Position numbers and translations under genes: made by a program. The notes under the pieces were generated by a model. The model saw nothing but the letters and a program-made list of their open reading frames with translations, made no database searches and was not told the origin of the DNA. From NCBI GenBank assembly GCA_016926595.1, contig JAFGOG010000635.1, forward strand, positions 1 to 10,963: a DNA stretch of 10,963 nt. Direction: 5' to 3'. This document shows positions 1-6,268 of this stretch, in pieces. Numbering within the stretch: the first letter of the stretch is position 1; every line of letters starts with the position of its first letter. This stretch comes from Anaerolineae bacterium. GTDB taxonomy: Bacteria; Chloroflexota; Anaerolineae; JAAYZQ01.

Positions 1-49
1 ATCATCTAGGTTTGTTGATCTTTCTGGGGAGGATTCCCCCCTCACCCCG

Positions 50-111
50 CCCTCTCCCCCAAGGGAGAGGGAGTTAGTCATCACCCCACCCTGCTCCCCG
101 AGGGGAGAGGG
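50..111. repeat. Two adjacent hairpin repeats behind the sigma factor gene
   Basis: Two related units lie in tandem. The first pairs CCCTCTCCC (50-58) with GGGAGAGGG (63-71) around a CCAA loop. The second pairs 89-99 with 102-111 with one bulged G and a minimal loop. Each unit is preceded by TCACCCC and followed by AGTTAG. They sit just beyond the stop codon of the minus-strand sigma gene and could act as 3' stem-loops, but no T-run follows on that strand. They resemble dispersed intergenic hairpins common in environmental bacterial genomes; the family name is not known to me. Confidence 0.7.
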
Positions 112-113
112 AG

Positions 114-668
114 TTAGACTGCAAGGTCGCCCAGCTCTTGCCGCAGGGTCAGCAGCGTCCGGTGGTAGAGCGACTTGATCGCCCCTTCGCTGCGGCCCAT
201 GATCTGGCCGATCTGGGCGTTGGGCAACTGCTCGACGAATTTCAGGATCAGCAGCTCCTGCCGCTCAGCGGGCAGGCCGCGGATGGCGGCGACCAGGGCC
301 ACGTGCCGCTCGTCCCGGGTTACCTGCTGGAGCAGGAGGTCGCCCCGCGGGTTTCCGACAGGGCCCAACCGGTCGAGCGATACCACCTTGCGCCGGCTGC
401 GGTCCCGGTACCAGTTGGCCACGGTGTTGTGGGCGATCCGATAGAGCCAGGAGGAGAAGGGCAGCCCGCGCTGGACAAAGCGAGGCAGGTGGTTCATGGC
501 CTGGTAAAAGACCTTGGCGGTCAGATCCTCGGCGTCGTGGTAGTTGCCGGTCCGATAGTAGATATAGCTATAGATCTTGTCAACGTACTGCTCGTACAGC
601 AGACCGAAAGCGTTCGGGTCGACCTTGGCCCGTTCCACCAGCGCCGCGTCGTTTTCCGGATCTTGCAC
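114..668 (-). CDS. ECF-type RNA polymerase sigma factor (sigma-70 family)
   Basis: This 184-residue protein has the two-domain layout of an ECF sigma factor, which directs RNA polymerase to a regulon of its own. Region 2 spans about residues 20-92, with DAEDLTAKVF and the aromatic promoter-melting stretch around SSWLYRIAHNTVANWYRD. Region 4 spans about residues 120-180 and contains the LPAERQELLILKF helix and the helix-turn-helix around IGQIMGRSEGAIKSLYHR. Length is typical for the family. The start is GTG (666-668 on the complement), supported by GAGG at 677-680 with 8-nt spacing. It is a single gene with its own promoter at 781-809. No anti-sigma factor adjoins it in this window, so its signal is unknown. 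The family call is firm; the ECF subgroup is not assigned. Confidence 0.93.
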   Translation of the reverse strand: MQDPENDAALVERAKVDPNAFGLLYEQYVDKIYSYIYYRTGNYHDAEDLTAKVFYQAMNHLPRFVQRGLPFSSWLYRIAHNTVANWYRDRSRRKVVSLDRLGPVGNPRGDLLLQQVTRDERHVALVAAIRGLPAERQELLILKFVEQLPNAQIGQIMGRSEGAIKSLYHRTLLTLRQELGDLAV

Positions 669-690
669 CAGGATAACCTCACCGCGGTCC

Positions 691-717
691 GCCGGTGTTT
701 GTCACTAGAACACCGGC
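691..717. promoter_or_regulatory. 9-bp inverted repeat in the leader of the sigma factor gene
   Basis: GCCGGTGTT (691-699) and AACACCGGC (709-717) are perfect inverted repeats around a 9-nt loop. They lie between the promoter and the GTG start, about 22 nt upstream of the start codon and near the ribosome binding site. On the transcript this forms a stable hairpin with no T-run after it, so a translational or binding role is more plausible than termination. The function is inferred only from position. Confidence 0.5.
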
Positions 718-780
718 AGGCGCGAATAGTTGCGGGGCGCTATGACAAAGCTGAGAGCCGCCCCACCCGCTCGGTGCTGG

Positions 781-809
781 ATTGTACCAAAAAGTGGGGG
801 AAAATGCAA
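781..809 (-). promoter_or_regulatory. Sigma-70-like promoter of the ECF sigma factor gene
   Basis: Reading the minus strand, TTGCAT (804-809) and TACAAT (781-786) are separated by exactly 17 nt. Transcription would start near 774, giving a leader of about 105 nt that carries the inverted repeat at 691-717. The strong housekeeping-type elements suggest the sigma gene is made by the primary sigma factor, not only by itself. Confidence 0.7.
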
Positions 810-935
810 CAGATCAGGCAGTGGTTGGACGGCCGCCATCCCCCGATGGGGATCTGCGTGAAACGTGCGGCTGCTGGAGCGTGTCTGCCCAGAGGCGGGA
901 GACGGAATCACCGAAAGGGCTGAAGGGCACTGAAG

Positions 936-1268
936 TTAGCCGCGCCATGATTGTAACCTGTCGATGACTTGGGCCAGGCTGGCGCCTGGCGATCCCGGAG
1001 CGGCCAGGAGACCGTATCTCAGGGCGTCGTAGGGATCGTCGCCGCCGTTGCCGTCGTCGTCGGCGTCCCACTTTTTCACGTCTTCGGGGTGGTGGGGGTC
1101 GTGCTCGAGGGCCGGGAGGCAGTCGAGGAGGCGGGCGCAGGTGTAAAAGATGTGGAGGGTAGGCGGGATGCCGTTGTCGTGATCGCCGAGGCGGCGGAGG
1201 ATCTCGGCGCGATAGCCGGCATGGGCGGGGTGCGCTCGCCGCGGATGAGATGGGGCTGCTGGGTCGCG
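936..1268 (-). pseudogene. C-terminal remnant of a phage terminase large subunit
   Basis: This frame is open for 111 codons but has no start codon near its 5' end; it follows in phase directly behind the TGA of the nucleotidyltransferase gene. Its reading includes AEILRRLGDHDNGIPPTLHI, then FYTCARLLDCLPALEHDP, HPEDV and DDPYDALRYGLLA. The pattern of IF-TC-x-LP-AL-DP-PEDV followed by an Asp-rich DALRYGL is the end of the nuclease domain of large terminases, including the last metal-binding Asp region. The N-terminal ATPase domain is absent. The last 20 or so residues coincide with a hairpin repeat at 971-996, so the native 3' end may be altered. It is most likely a decayed prophage fragment, perhaps cut by arrival of the neighbouring module. 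No other phage gene is visible nearby. Confidence 0.7.
971..996. repeat. Single diverged copy of the ATPase hairpin repeat
   Basis: The 26 bases here match 8276-8301 at 23 positions, ending in GGCGATCCC in both. The stem is CCAGGC/GCCTGG here and CCGGGC/GCCCGG in the ATPase copies. Two of the three differences are at facing stem positions (A:T in place of G:C), which keeps the pairing. It falls in the tail of the terminase remnant. Confidence 0.6.
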
Positions 1269-1844
1269 TCAGCCCGTCTCCCCAGATGCTCGCTCCAGCA
1301 GGTCGGCCACGCCCAGCTCGGCGGCCATACGGCGCAGATAGTCGCGGTCCAGCCGATCCCCCTGCACCTTCAGCACACCCAGCACGTCGCGCCACTGGCG
1401 ATCAGAGATCTCGCCGCCTGAGCGGTACCACTCCAACTTGGACAGAACTGTGTCCTCGGCGCTGGCGACATAGAGGCGGCGCTCGGGATCATCGCCAACA
1501 GAGTACAACTGCCGGCGGGCCAACTGGGCGCGGTCGAAGGCGCGCGGCCTGATGACAAAGATATCCACTTTGAACATCGTGTCCAGGTGGATGAGGTTGA
1601 AGGAGCCGTGATGGCGCACGGCATCGCGCATCATGCCTGCGTCGGCATAGAAGGCATCACCCAAGGCCCGCGCCAGCGGCTCGGCGTGCTCCAGGCGCAG
1701 ATCGGCCACCAGGTCAACGTCCATGGTGGCGCGCATCACGCCGTGCACGGCGCTGGCAAACGAGCCGCCGAGGGCATAGGGCACGCCGAGGGCATCGAGG
1801 GCCTCGGCCACGACAAGCGTGACTGCCATCTGCTCTGCCAGCAT
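1269..1844 (-). CDS. Nucleotidyltransferase-fold protein, probable toxin-like partner of the upstream small gene
   Basis: The 191-residue protein shows hallmarks of a minimal nucleotidyltransferase: GGS at residues 26-28, TMDVDL at 40-45 giving the Asp42/Asp44 metal pair, and a third candidate acidic residue Asp94 in FKVDIF. The C-terminal part ([20 protein letters not shown]) is typical of stand-alone enzymes of the AbiEii/MNT-like superfamily, which in known toxin-antitoxin pairs transfer nucleotides to tRNA or to a partner protein. The substrate here is unknown. Its ATG overlaps the stop of the upstream gene by one base (TGATG, 1842-1846), so translation is probably coupled. Catalytic residues look intact. 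It could instead be a housekeeping-type nucleotidyltransferase; the toxin role is an inference from fold and gene pairing. Confidence 0.75.
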   Translation of the reverse strand: MLAEQMAVTLVVAEALDALGVPYALGGSFASAVHGVMRATMDVDLVADLRLEHAEPLARALGDAFYADAGMMRDAVRHHGSFNLIHLDTMFKVDIFVIRPRAFDRAQLARRQLYSVGDDPERRLYVASAEDTVLSKLEWYRSGGEISDRQWRDVLGVLKVQGDRLDRDYLRRMAAELGVADLLERASGETG

Positions 1845-2098
1845 CAGCCTTCCTCCGGCAGTGGGCCGTATGCCCGGGCGGCCAGCTCTGGACCAAGCAC
1901 CAGGTCGGCCAGACGGCGGTCGAGCTCAGCAGGGCCGGCGTCCGGATAACGCTGCCGCAGCCCGGCCAGGGCCAGGGCACGCACGGTGCGATTCATCTCG
2001 CTTACCAGGGCCAGCTTGCGCCAGGCCGGCATCTGCCGCAGGCGCTGGATCTGCAACTGCTCCACGTCGGGATGGGTGTCTGCTGCTAGGGTCGTCAC
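1844..2098 (-). CDS. Small helical protein paired with the nucleotidyltransferase, candidate antitoxin
   Basis: An 84-residue protein read from GTG at 2096-2098, preceded by AGAGG (2104-2108) with 5-nt spacing. A longer reading back to 2167 is open, but the promoter -10 element lies inside it (2147-2152), so that start cannot be on the transcript. The protein is Leu, Ala and Arg rich and looks all-helical: [20 protein letters not shown], then [20 protein letters not shown], and an end in [15 protein letters not shown] know this layout only as a conserved hypothetical protein that precedes nucleotidyltransferase genes. The first part may be a DNA-binding or dimerising helix bundle, which would fit autoregulation at the palindromes upstream. 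No catalytic motif is visible. Confidence 0.7.
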   Translation of the reverse strand: MTTLAADTHPDVEQLQIQRLRQMPAWRKLALVSEMNRTVRALALAGLRQRYPDAGPAELDRRLADLVLGPELAARAYGPLPEEG

Positions 2099-2112
2099 AT
2101 TGGCCTCTACAC

Positions 2113-2138
2113 CCAGGTTAGTGGACGTTGTAACCTGG
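2113..2138. promoter_or_regulatory. Candidate operator at the transcription start of the nucleotidyltransferase module
   Basis: CCAGGTTA (2113-2120) and TAACCTGG (2131-2138) are perfect inverted repeats with a 10-base gap, that is, arms centred about 18 bases apart. They begin 9 bases downstream of the -10 element, over the expected start site. This is a classical place for a repressor or autoregulatory antitoxin, although an RNA hairpin in the leader is also possible. Confidence 0.55.
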
Positions 2139-2146
2139 CGGATGAG

Positions 2147-2175
2147 ATTATACCACCACAAGCGCAATAGTGCAA
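2147..2175 (-). promoter_or_regulatory. Promoter of the nucleotidyltransferase module
   Basis: On the minus strand TTGCAC (2170-2175) and a consensus TATAAT (2147-2152) are 17 nt apart. The start site would be near 2140, leaving a leader of about 40 nt to the GTG at 2098. Confidence 0.78.
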
Positions 2176-2201
2176 ACCCCCGTTTGTATCAGCTTGCGCT
2201 T
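2160..2201. promoter_or_regulatory. Nested inverted repeats between the divergent promoters
   Basis: The outer arms are AAGCGCAA (2160-2167) and TTGCGCTT (2194-2201), perfect over 8 bp. Inside lies CAAAC (2173-2177) facing GTTTG (2182-2186). The outer right arm contains the -35 of the plus-strand promoter, and the inner left arm overlaps the -35 of the minus-strand promoter. One protein bound here could control both directions. Confidence 0.5.
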
Positions 2202-2222
2202 TGCCAAGTCTTGGGGTAGAAT
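2194..2222 (+). promoter_or_regulatory. Divergent promoter for the 2329-5318 operon
   Basis: TTGCGC (2194-2199) and TAGAAT (2217-2222) are separated by 17 nt. Transcription would begin near 2229, about 100 nt upstream of the first start codon. The hexamers are less close to consensus than those of the opposing promoter. Confidence 0.5.
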
Positions 2223-2328
2223 GCGTGCTCAGCCGGCAACCAAGAGAAGAATCATTGAAGGCGCTCGCGGAACAGATTTGGTCGTAGGGGCGAGAAGTGG
2301 GCCGCGGGATTCTTGATCGGCAGGATCG

Positions 2329-3447
2329 ATGAGCGAGTACCAATACTACGAGTTCCAGGCCATCGACCGGCCGCTGACCGAAGAGGAGCAGCGGGCCGTG
2401 GCCCGGCTGTCGAGCCGGGTGGAGCCGCACCCCAGGCAGGCGGTGTTCGTCTACAACTGGAGCAGCTTTCGTAGCGACCCGGCCAAGATCCTGGCCCAGT
2501 ATTACGACGCGATGCTGTACATGGCCAACTGGGGCAGCCGGCAACTGATGTTTCGCTTTCCCAAGGCGATCTTGGACCTCGACGGCGTGCGGGCCTACTG
2601 CCAGCCGCCCATCGTCGAGGATTATCTGTCCCTCTCGACCATGGGGGAGTATGCCATCCTGAATATCGAGTTCCACGAGGAGGAGGGGGATGACTGGGTA
2701 GAGGGGGAAGGCTGGCTGCCGGCGATGATCGGCCTGCGCGACGACATCCTGCGGGGCGATTACCGGGCGCTATACCTGGCCTGGCTCAAGACATTGAAGG
2801 TAGAAGACCTGCTCGAGTCGGTCGTCGAGCCGCCCGTGCCGCCAGAATTGGCCAGGCTGACGCCGGCGCTCCGCCGCTTTGGCAAGTTTTTCAAGATCGA
2901 CAGCTTTTTGATCAAGGTCGCAGCCAAAGCCAGCGGCGACCGACAGGCTGCGCCAGACGGCTGGCTGGGTGGGGCGCTCGCCCGGCTTGAGGATGAGGAA
3001 CGGGACGCCTTTTTGCTGCGCCTGGCCCAGGGCGAGCCACACCTGTCGGCGGCGCTGAACCGGCGGCTGCGTGAGATTGTCCCTATGACTGAGCCGGAGG
3101 TGCAGCCGCGCCGGACGGTGGGCCAGCTCCTGAGACAGGCCAAGGAGAAACGGAAGCAGGAGCGCCGACGGCAGGCAGCAGAGGCCGAAGCCAGGCGGCT
3201 CCAAGAGCTGGAGGCGCTGGCCGGGCGCCAGGCCGAGGCGTGGGCTGAGGTGGAAGCTCTGATCGAGGAAAGGAAGGCCAAGCCTTATGAAGAGGCAGTG
3301 CGGATGCTTGTCAAGCTGCGCGACCTGGCAAGGCACCAGGGGAAGGAGGTGGCCTTCCAGGAGCGGGTGAATGGCATCTATGAGCGGTACAGCCGGCGGC
3401 TGGGGTTACTCGACCGCCTGCGGGATGCGGGTCTGGGTCCGCTGTAA
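2329..3447 (+). CDS. Conserved protein of unknown function with a coiled-coil C-terminal tail
   Basis: A 372-residue soluble protein with no signal peptide or membrane segment. The N-terminal 170 residues form a globular domain opening with SEYQYYEFQAIDRPLTEEEQ and containing VYNWSSFRSDPAKILAQYYDA and MANWGSRQLMFRFPK. I recognise this opening as a widespread conserved hypothetical family with no described function. Residues about 265-330 are a charged, Arg/Lys/Glu/Ala-rich helix, probably a coiled coil, followed by a short helical end (RLRDAGLGPL). The ATG at 2329 has AGGA at 2322-2325 with only 3-nt spacing, so the ribosome site is weak, but the protein start matches how the family usually begins. 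It opens the probable operon with the membrane protein and epimerase. No catalytic motif is evident. Confidence 0.85.
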   Translation: MSEYQYYEFQAIDRPLTEEEQRAVARLSSRVEPHPRQAVFVYNWSSFRSDPAKILAQYYDAMLYMANWGSRQLMFRFPKAILDLDGVRAYCQPPIVEDYLSLSTMGEYAILNIEFHEEEGDDWVEGEGWLPAMIGLRDDILRGDYRALYLAWLKTLKVEDLLESVVEPPVPPELARLTPALRRFGKFFKIDSFLIKVAAKASGDRQAAPDGWLGGALARLEDEERDAFLLRLAQGEPHLSAALNRRLREIVPMTEPEVQPRRTVGQLLRQAKEKRKQERRRQAAEAEARRLQELEALAGRQAEAWAEVEALIEERKAKPYEEAVRMLVKLRDLARHQGKEVAFQERVNGIYERYSRRLGLLDRLRDAGLGPL

Positions 3448-3510
3448 GGCGCGGCGGCTGGCGTTTCAGAAGGGCTTACAGATCAAGGCGCCAAAGGAGA
3501 AGATCAATTT

Positions 3511-4335
3511 ATGAGCAAGGTCCTGATTGCCGGCCTGGTGGCCGTTGGGTTCATCATTATGACGATCATCCTGTTCGTGGCGAAAAGGAGGTGGCGCGGC
3601 CTGGACATTCCGGCGATCATAAGCGCCATCGGCACGATCGTGGCGATCATCGTCACTATCCTGGCGATACCCGATTCCTCTTCTCAGCCGGCTGCGGTGG
3701 CCGAGCCGCCAACCAGCACGGCAACCCCTACCCCAGCCATAACGCCGGGGTATACACTGTATGACGATTTTGAAGCCGAGAACGCGATGGAGGCCAACTG
3801 GCGGTGGAACGACGAGGAAGGTCTATGCGGCCAGGAGGTCCGCGCCGGGAAGCTGGTGTTTGAGTGCAGGAATGACTCGACGCAGGACAAGGGCGCCGCG
3901 CTGCACCCCAGCCACGCGACGGGGGAGACGGTCGGGGTGGCCGCCATGGTCAGTGTGCAAAAGGCCGGCGGGCCGCTGCAGTTGGTGACTAAGTGGCAGA
4001 ATCAGGGCGACGGCTCGGAATGGCAGTATCACCTGGAAGCGGAGCCGGGCGTAGTCAGGGCGGTCAAATATGATCTCAAGACCGGATACGATCACCAGAT
4101 CGTGCTGGGGGAGGCTGCGGTTGATCCAGGCGTTGCACACGAGCTCCGGATCGAGCGGACCGACAGGGGTATGCTCTTTTTCGTGGACGGAGAGGAGGTG
4201 GCCGTAGAAACGGCTGCCAATCTCTCGCCGCGATTCAAGATGGTGTACTGGGCCTTTGCCTTCTGGGTATGGCAGGATGGCAATGCCATCGCCGGGCAGA
4301 TCGACGTGGTGAGCGCAAAGGAGGAGGGGAAATGA
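3511..4335 (+). CDS. Two-TM membrane-anchored protein with a lectin/LamG-like outer domain
   Basis: The 274-residue protein starts with two hydrophobic segments, about residues 4-24 and 33-53, separated by the basic loop KRRWRGLD, which should lie in the cytoplasm. A Pro/Thr/Ser-rich linker (about 55-80) leads to a beta-rich domain (about 81-268) that begins YDDFEAENAMEANWRW and contains LVTKWQNQGDGSEWQYHLEA and a duplicated hydrophobic strand pattern. This is the style of concanavalin-A-like, LamG or DUF1080-type jelly-roll domains that bind sugars. Two cysteines, in EGLCGQ and VFECRN, could form a disulfide. The start has AAGGAGA at 3494-3500. The 3' end overlaps the epimerase start by ATGA. 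Ligand and catalytic activity are unknown; the fold call is moderate. Confidence 0.8.
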   Translation: MSKVLIAGLVAVGFIIMTIILFVAKRRWRGLDIPAIISAIGTIVAIIVTILAIPDSSSQPAAVAEPPTSTATPTPAITPGYTLYDDFEAENAMEANWRWNDEEGLCGQEVRAGKLVFECRNDSTQDKGAALHPSHATGETVGVAAMVSVQKAGGPLQLVTKWQNQGDGSEWQYHLEAEPGVVRAVKYDLKTGYDHQIVLGEAAVDPGVAHELRIERTDRGMLFFVDGEEVAVETAANLSPRFKMVYWAFAFWVWQDGNAIAGQIDVVSAKEEGK

Positions 4336-5318
4336 AGGTTTTGTTTGTGGGGGGAACGGGGGTGATCAGCTCGGCGTGCTCGCGGCTGGCGGCGAGCAGG
4401 GGGATGGAGCTGTACCTGTTGAACCGAGGGCGGACGGAGCGGCCGGCGCCGGAGGGGGTGCGGGCGCTGCGCGGGGATATCCGCGACCGGGCGTCGGCGG
4501 AGCGGGCGCTGGCAGGGACGACGTTCGACGCAGTAGTAGACTGGATCGTGTTTACGCCGGAGCAGCTCGAGGCGGATATCGAGCTGTTCCGGGGGCGGAC
4601 GGGGCAGTATGTGTTTATCAGCTCGGCGTCGGCGTACCAGAAGCCGATCTCGCACCTGCCGATCACGGAATCGACGCCGCTGCACAATCCGTTTTGGGCC
4701 TATTCCCGGGCCAAGATCGCGTGCGAGGAGCGGCTGGTGCGGGCGTACCGGGAGGAGGGGTTCCCGGCGACGATCGTGCGGCCGTCGCACACGTACGACC
4801 GGACGATGGCGCCGCTGATGGGCGGCTACACGGACATTGACCGGATGCGCAAAGGGAAGAAGGTGGTGGTCCACGGGGATGGGACGTCGTTGTGGGTACT
4901 GACCCATCACAAGGATTTTGCCAGGGGGCTGGTGGGGCTGCTGGGGAACGATCACGCCATCGGGCACGCGGTGCACATCACGTCGGACGAGGCGCTGACG
5001 TGGAATCAGATCTATACGATCATGGGCCACGCGGCGGGGGCTGAGCCGCAGATGGTGCACGTGCCGTCGGAGGTGATCGCGAGGTTTGACGCAGAGGTGG
5101 GGGCGGGGCTGCTGGGGGACAAGGCGCACAGTGTGATCTTTGACAACAGCAAGATCAAGCGGCTGGCGCCCGATTTCGCGGCGACGATCTCGTTTTCGCA
5201 AGGGGCGAGGGAGATCGTGGCGTGGTACGACGAGGATCCGGCGAGACAAGTCGTGGACGAAAAGATGGACGGGATGATCGAGAGGATCGTCGCCAGGTAT
5301 GGCGATTTCGGATTTTAG
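4332..5318 (+). CDS. NAD(P)-dependent epimerase/dehydratase, extended SDR family
   Basis: A 328-residue extended short-chain dehydrogenase/reductase, likely acting on a sugar nucleotide or related substrate. The Rossmann motif VGGTGVISS (residues 6-14) departs from the usual GxxGxxG by ending in Ile-Ser. NRGR (31-34) ends the second strand, and GDIRD (48-52) is the acidic turn. The catalytic set is Ser99/Ser100 region in ISSASAY, with Tyr124 and Lys128 in YSRAK. IVRPSHTYD (148-156) is the substrate-side motif. The frame is open to 4269, but ATG 4332 is chosen because GAGGAGGGG (4321-4329) precedes it and the Rossmann strand starts there. It overlaps the previous gene by 4 bases, indicating coupling. 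The closest style is the group also containing plant CSP41-like proteins. The substrate is not determinable. Confidence 0.92.
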   Translation: MKVLFVGGTGVISSACSRLAASRGMELYLLNRGRTERPAPEGVRALRGDIRDRASAERALAGTTFDAVVDWIVFTPEQLEADIELFRGRTGQYVFISSASAYQKPISHLPITESTPLHNPFWAYSRAKIACEERLVRAYREEGFPATIVRPSHTYDRTMAPLMGGYTDIDRMRKGKKVVVHGDGTSLWVLTHHKDFARGLVGLLGNDHAIGHAVHITSDEALTWNQIYTIMGHAAGAEPQMVHVPSEVIARFDAEVGAGLLGDKAHSVIFDNSKIKRLAPDFAATISFSQGAREIVAWYDEDPARQVVDEKMDGMIERIVARYGDFGF

Positions 5319-5333
5319 GGCCGCGGCAGTTAA

Positions 5334-5369
5334 AAGCCTCCCGCGGGCTCTCCGGCTGGGGGGAGGTTT
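5334..5369 (+). terminator. Possible terminator after the epimerase
   Basis: AAGCCTCCC (5334-5342) pairs with GGGAGGTTT (5361-5369), including one G-T pair, around an 18-base loop. Only three T residues end the stem, so termination may be partial. Its right arm overlaps the -35 of the next promoter. Confidence 0.45.
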
Positions 5370-5396
5370 GGCTGTGGGAAGGAAATCTGGTATAAT
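5368..5396 (+). promoter_or_regulatory. Promoter of the DUF3795-rplI-ATPase group
   Basis: A perfect TATAAT (5391-5396) has TTGGCT (5368-5373) 17 nt upstream. The -35 is weak but the -10 is consensus. The start would be near 5403, about 20 nt ahead of the first gene. Confidence 0.65.
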
Positions 5397-5423
5397 CGAG
5401 AGCTAGCGAGCAGGACGGAGAGC

Positions 5424-5747
5424 ATGGGCGAAGGCGATTGCATGGAGCGGCGGCAGGCGGCGGTGTGCGGCTACTATTGCGGCGGGTGCGACGCCTATTT
5501 GGAGGACGCCTGCTGCGGCTGCGGCTATCAGTTGGGGCTGACGCGCCGGGGAGAGTGCGCCGTTTTCCAGTGCTGCGTGGGCCAGCGGGGGTTGGAGCAC
5601 TGCGGGCTGTGCCCGGATTTTCCGTGCCAAGTGTTCCTGGCCATCGCCGAACCGCTCGAGGCGGCCCGCCGGTACAAGGCATTGCTCCGCCGCGCCGAGA
5701 TCGGGACCACCGCCTGGCTGGCGGAGCAGTCCAAGAAAGAGAAATAA
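5424..5747 (+). CDS. Cys-rich DUF3795-like protein, probable metal-binding
   Basis: This 107-residue protein has 13 cysteines, most in the first 70 residues: Cys15, 19, 22, 30, 31, 33, 45, 50, 51, 60, 63 and 68. The pattern CGYYCGGCDAY ... CCGCG ... GECAVFQCC ... HCGLCPDFPC matches the DUF3795 family, where these residues are thought to hold zinc or an iron-sulfur centre. The remaining C-terminal helix is charged. The start at 5424 has AGGA 8 nt ahead; a second ATG in frame (5442, residue 7) is also possible and would remove Cys6. It is first in a transcription unit with rplI 64 bases downstream. Its role is unknown. Confidence 0.82.
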   Translation: MGEGDCMERRQAAVCGYYCGGCDAYLEDACCGCGYQLGLTRRGECAVFQCCVGQRGLEHCGLCPDFPCQVFLAIAEPLEAARRYKALLRRAEIGTTAWLAEQSKKEK

Positions 5748-5811
5748 ACCGGGCGCGGGCTGTTTCAGCCACAATCCACGCCGGACAAGTCTGTTTTCAG
5801 GGGAGAGCTTG

Positions 5812-6261
5812 ATGCAAGTGCTATTAGTCAAAGATGTAGATAACCTGGGGCAAGCCGGGGAGGTCAAGAAGGTGGCCGACGGCTATGCCCGCAATTACCT
5901 GATCCCGCGCGGCCTGGCGGTGGCCGCCACTGCGAGCGCGGTCAAGCAGGCAGAGCTGCACCGGCAGGCGATCAGCCGCCACCAGATCAAGGTCCTCACC
6001 GAGGCGCAGGCCTTTGCCCAGGTTCTCGACGGGGTGAGCCTGTCGTTCCAAGCCCGCGCCGGCGAGGGGGATCGGTTGTACGGGTCGATCACGAACGCGC
6101 ACATCGCCGAAGCGCTCACGGAGAAGGTGGGCCGCGAGGTGGACAAGCGCAAGATCGACCTGGAGGAGCCTCTGAAGGAGCTGGGCACCCACGCCGTCAC
6201 CGTCCGGCTGGCGCCAGAGGCGGAAGCCAAGATCACCGTCGTCATCGAGCGCGAAGAATAA
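5812..6261 (+). CDS. rplI: 50S ribosomal protein bL9
   Basis: A full-length, 149-residue bL9. The N-terminal 23S rRNA-binding domain carries the family signature GQAGEVKKVADGYARNYLIP (residues 13-32) followed by RGLA. It is followed by the long connecting helix (about 40-75) and the C-terminal domain with FQARAGEGDRLYGSITNAHI and the ending TVRLAPEAEAKITVVIE. ATG 5812 is preferred over the TTG one codon earlier because the protein then begins MQVLLVKDV as in other bL9 proteins and AGGGGAG lies 6 nt ahead. In many bacteria rplI sits with rpsF, ssb and rpsR; here those neighbours are absent and a Cys-rich protein and a metal ATPase flank it. Confidence 0.97.
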   Translation: MQVLLVKDVDNLGQAGEVKKVADGYARNYLIPRGLAVAATASAVKQAELHRQAISRHQIKVLTEAQAFAQVLDGVSLSFQARAGEGDRLYGSITNAHIAEALTEKVGREVDKRKIDLEEPLKELGTHAVTVRLAPEAEAKITVVIEREE

Positions 6262-6268
6262 CCAACCC

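Noticed and set aside
705..911. Minus-strand 68-codon frame in the sigma factor leader
   Set aside because: It spans the promoter elements at 781-809, has no recognisable ribosome site and no family resemblance.
814..1395. Minus-strand frame of 193 codons over the terminase remnant
   Set aside because: Low-complexity Pro/Arg sequence; the alternative frame 936-1268 gives recognisable terminase motifs.
2099..2167. Longer N-terminus for the small gene (start at 2167)
   Set aside because: The consensus -10 element at 2147-2152 lies inside this extension, and GTG 2098 has a properly spaced ribosome site.
4092..5249. Long minus-strand open frame of 385 codons opposite the epimerase
   Set aside because: It is an Arg/Pro/His-rich shadow of a GC-rich gene; the plus-strand frame carries a complete SDR motif set.
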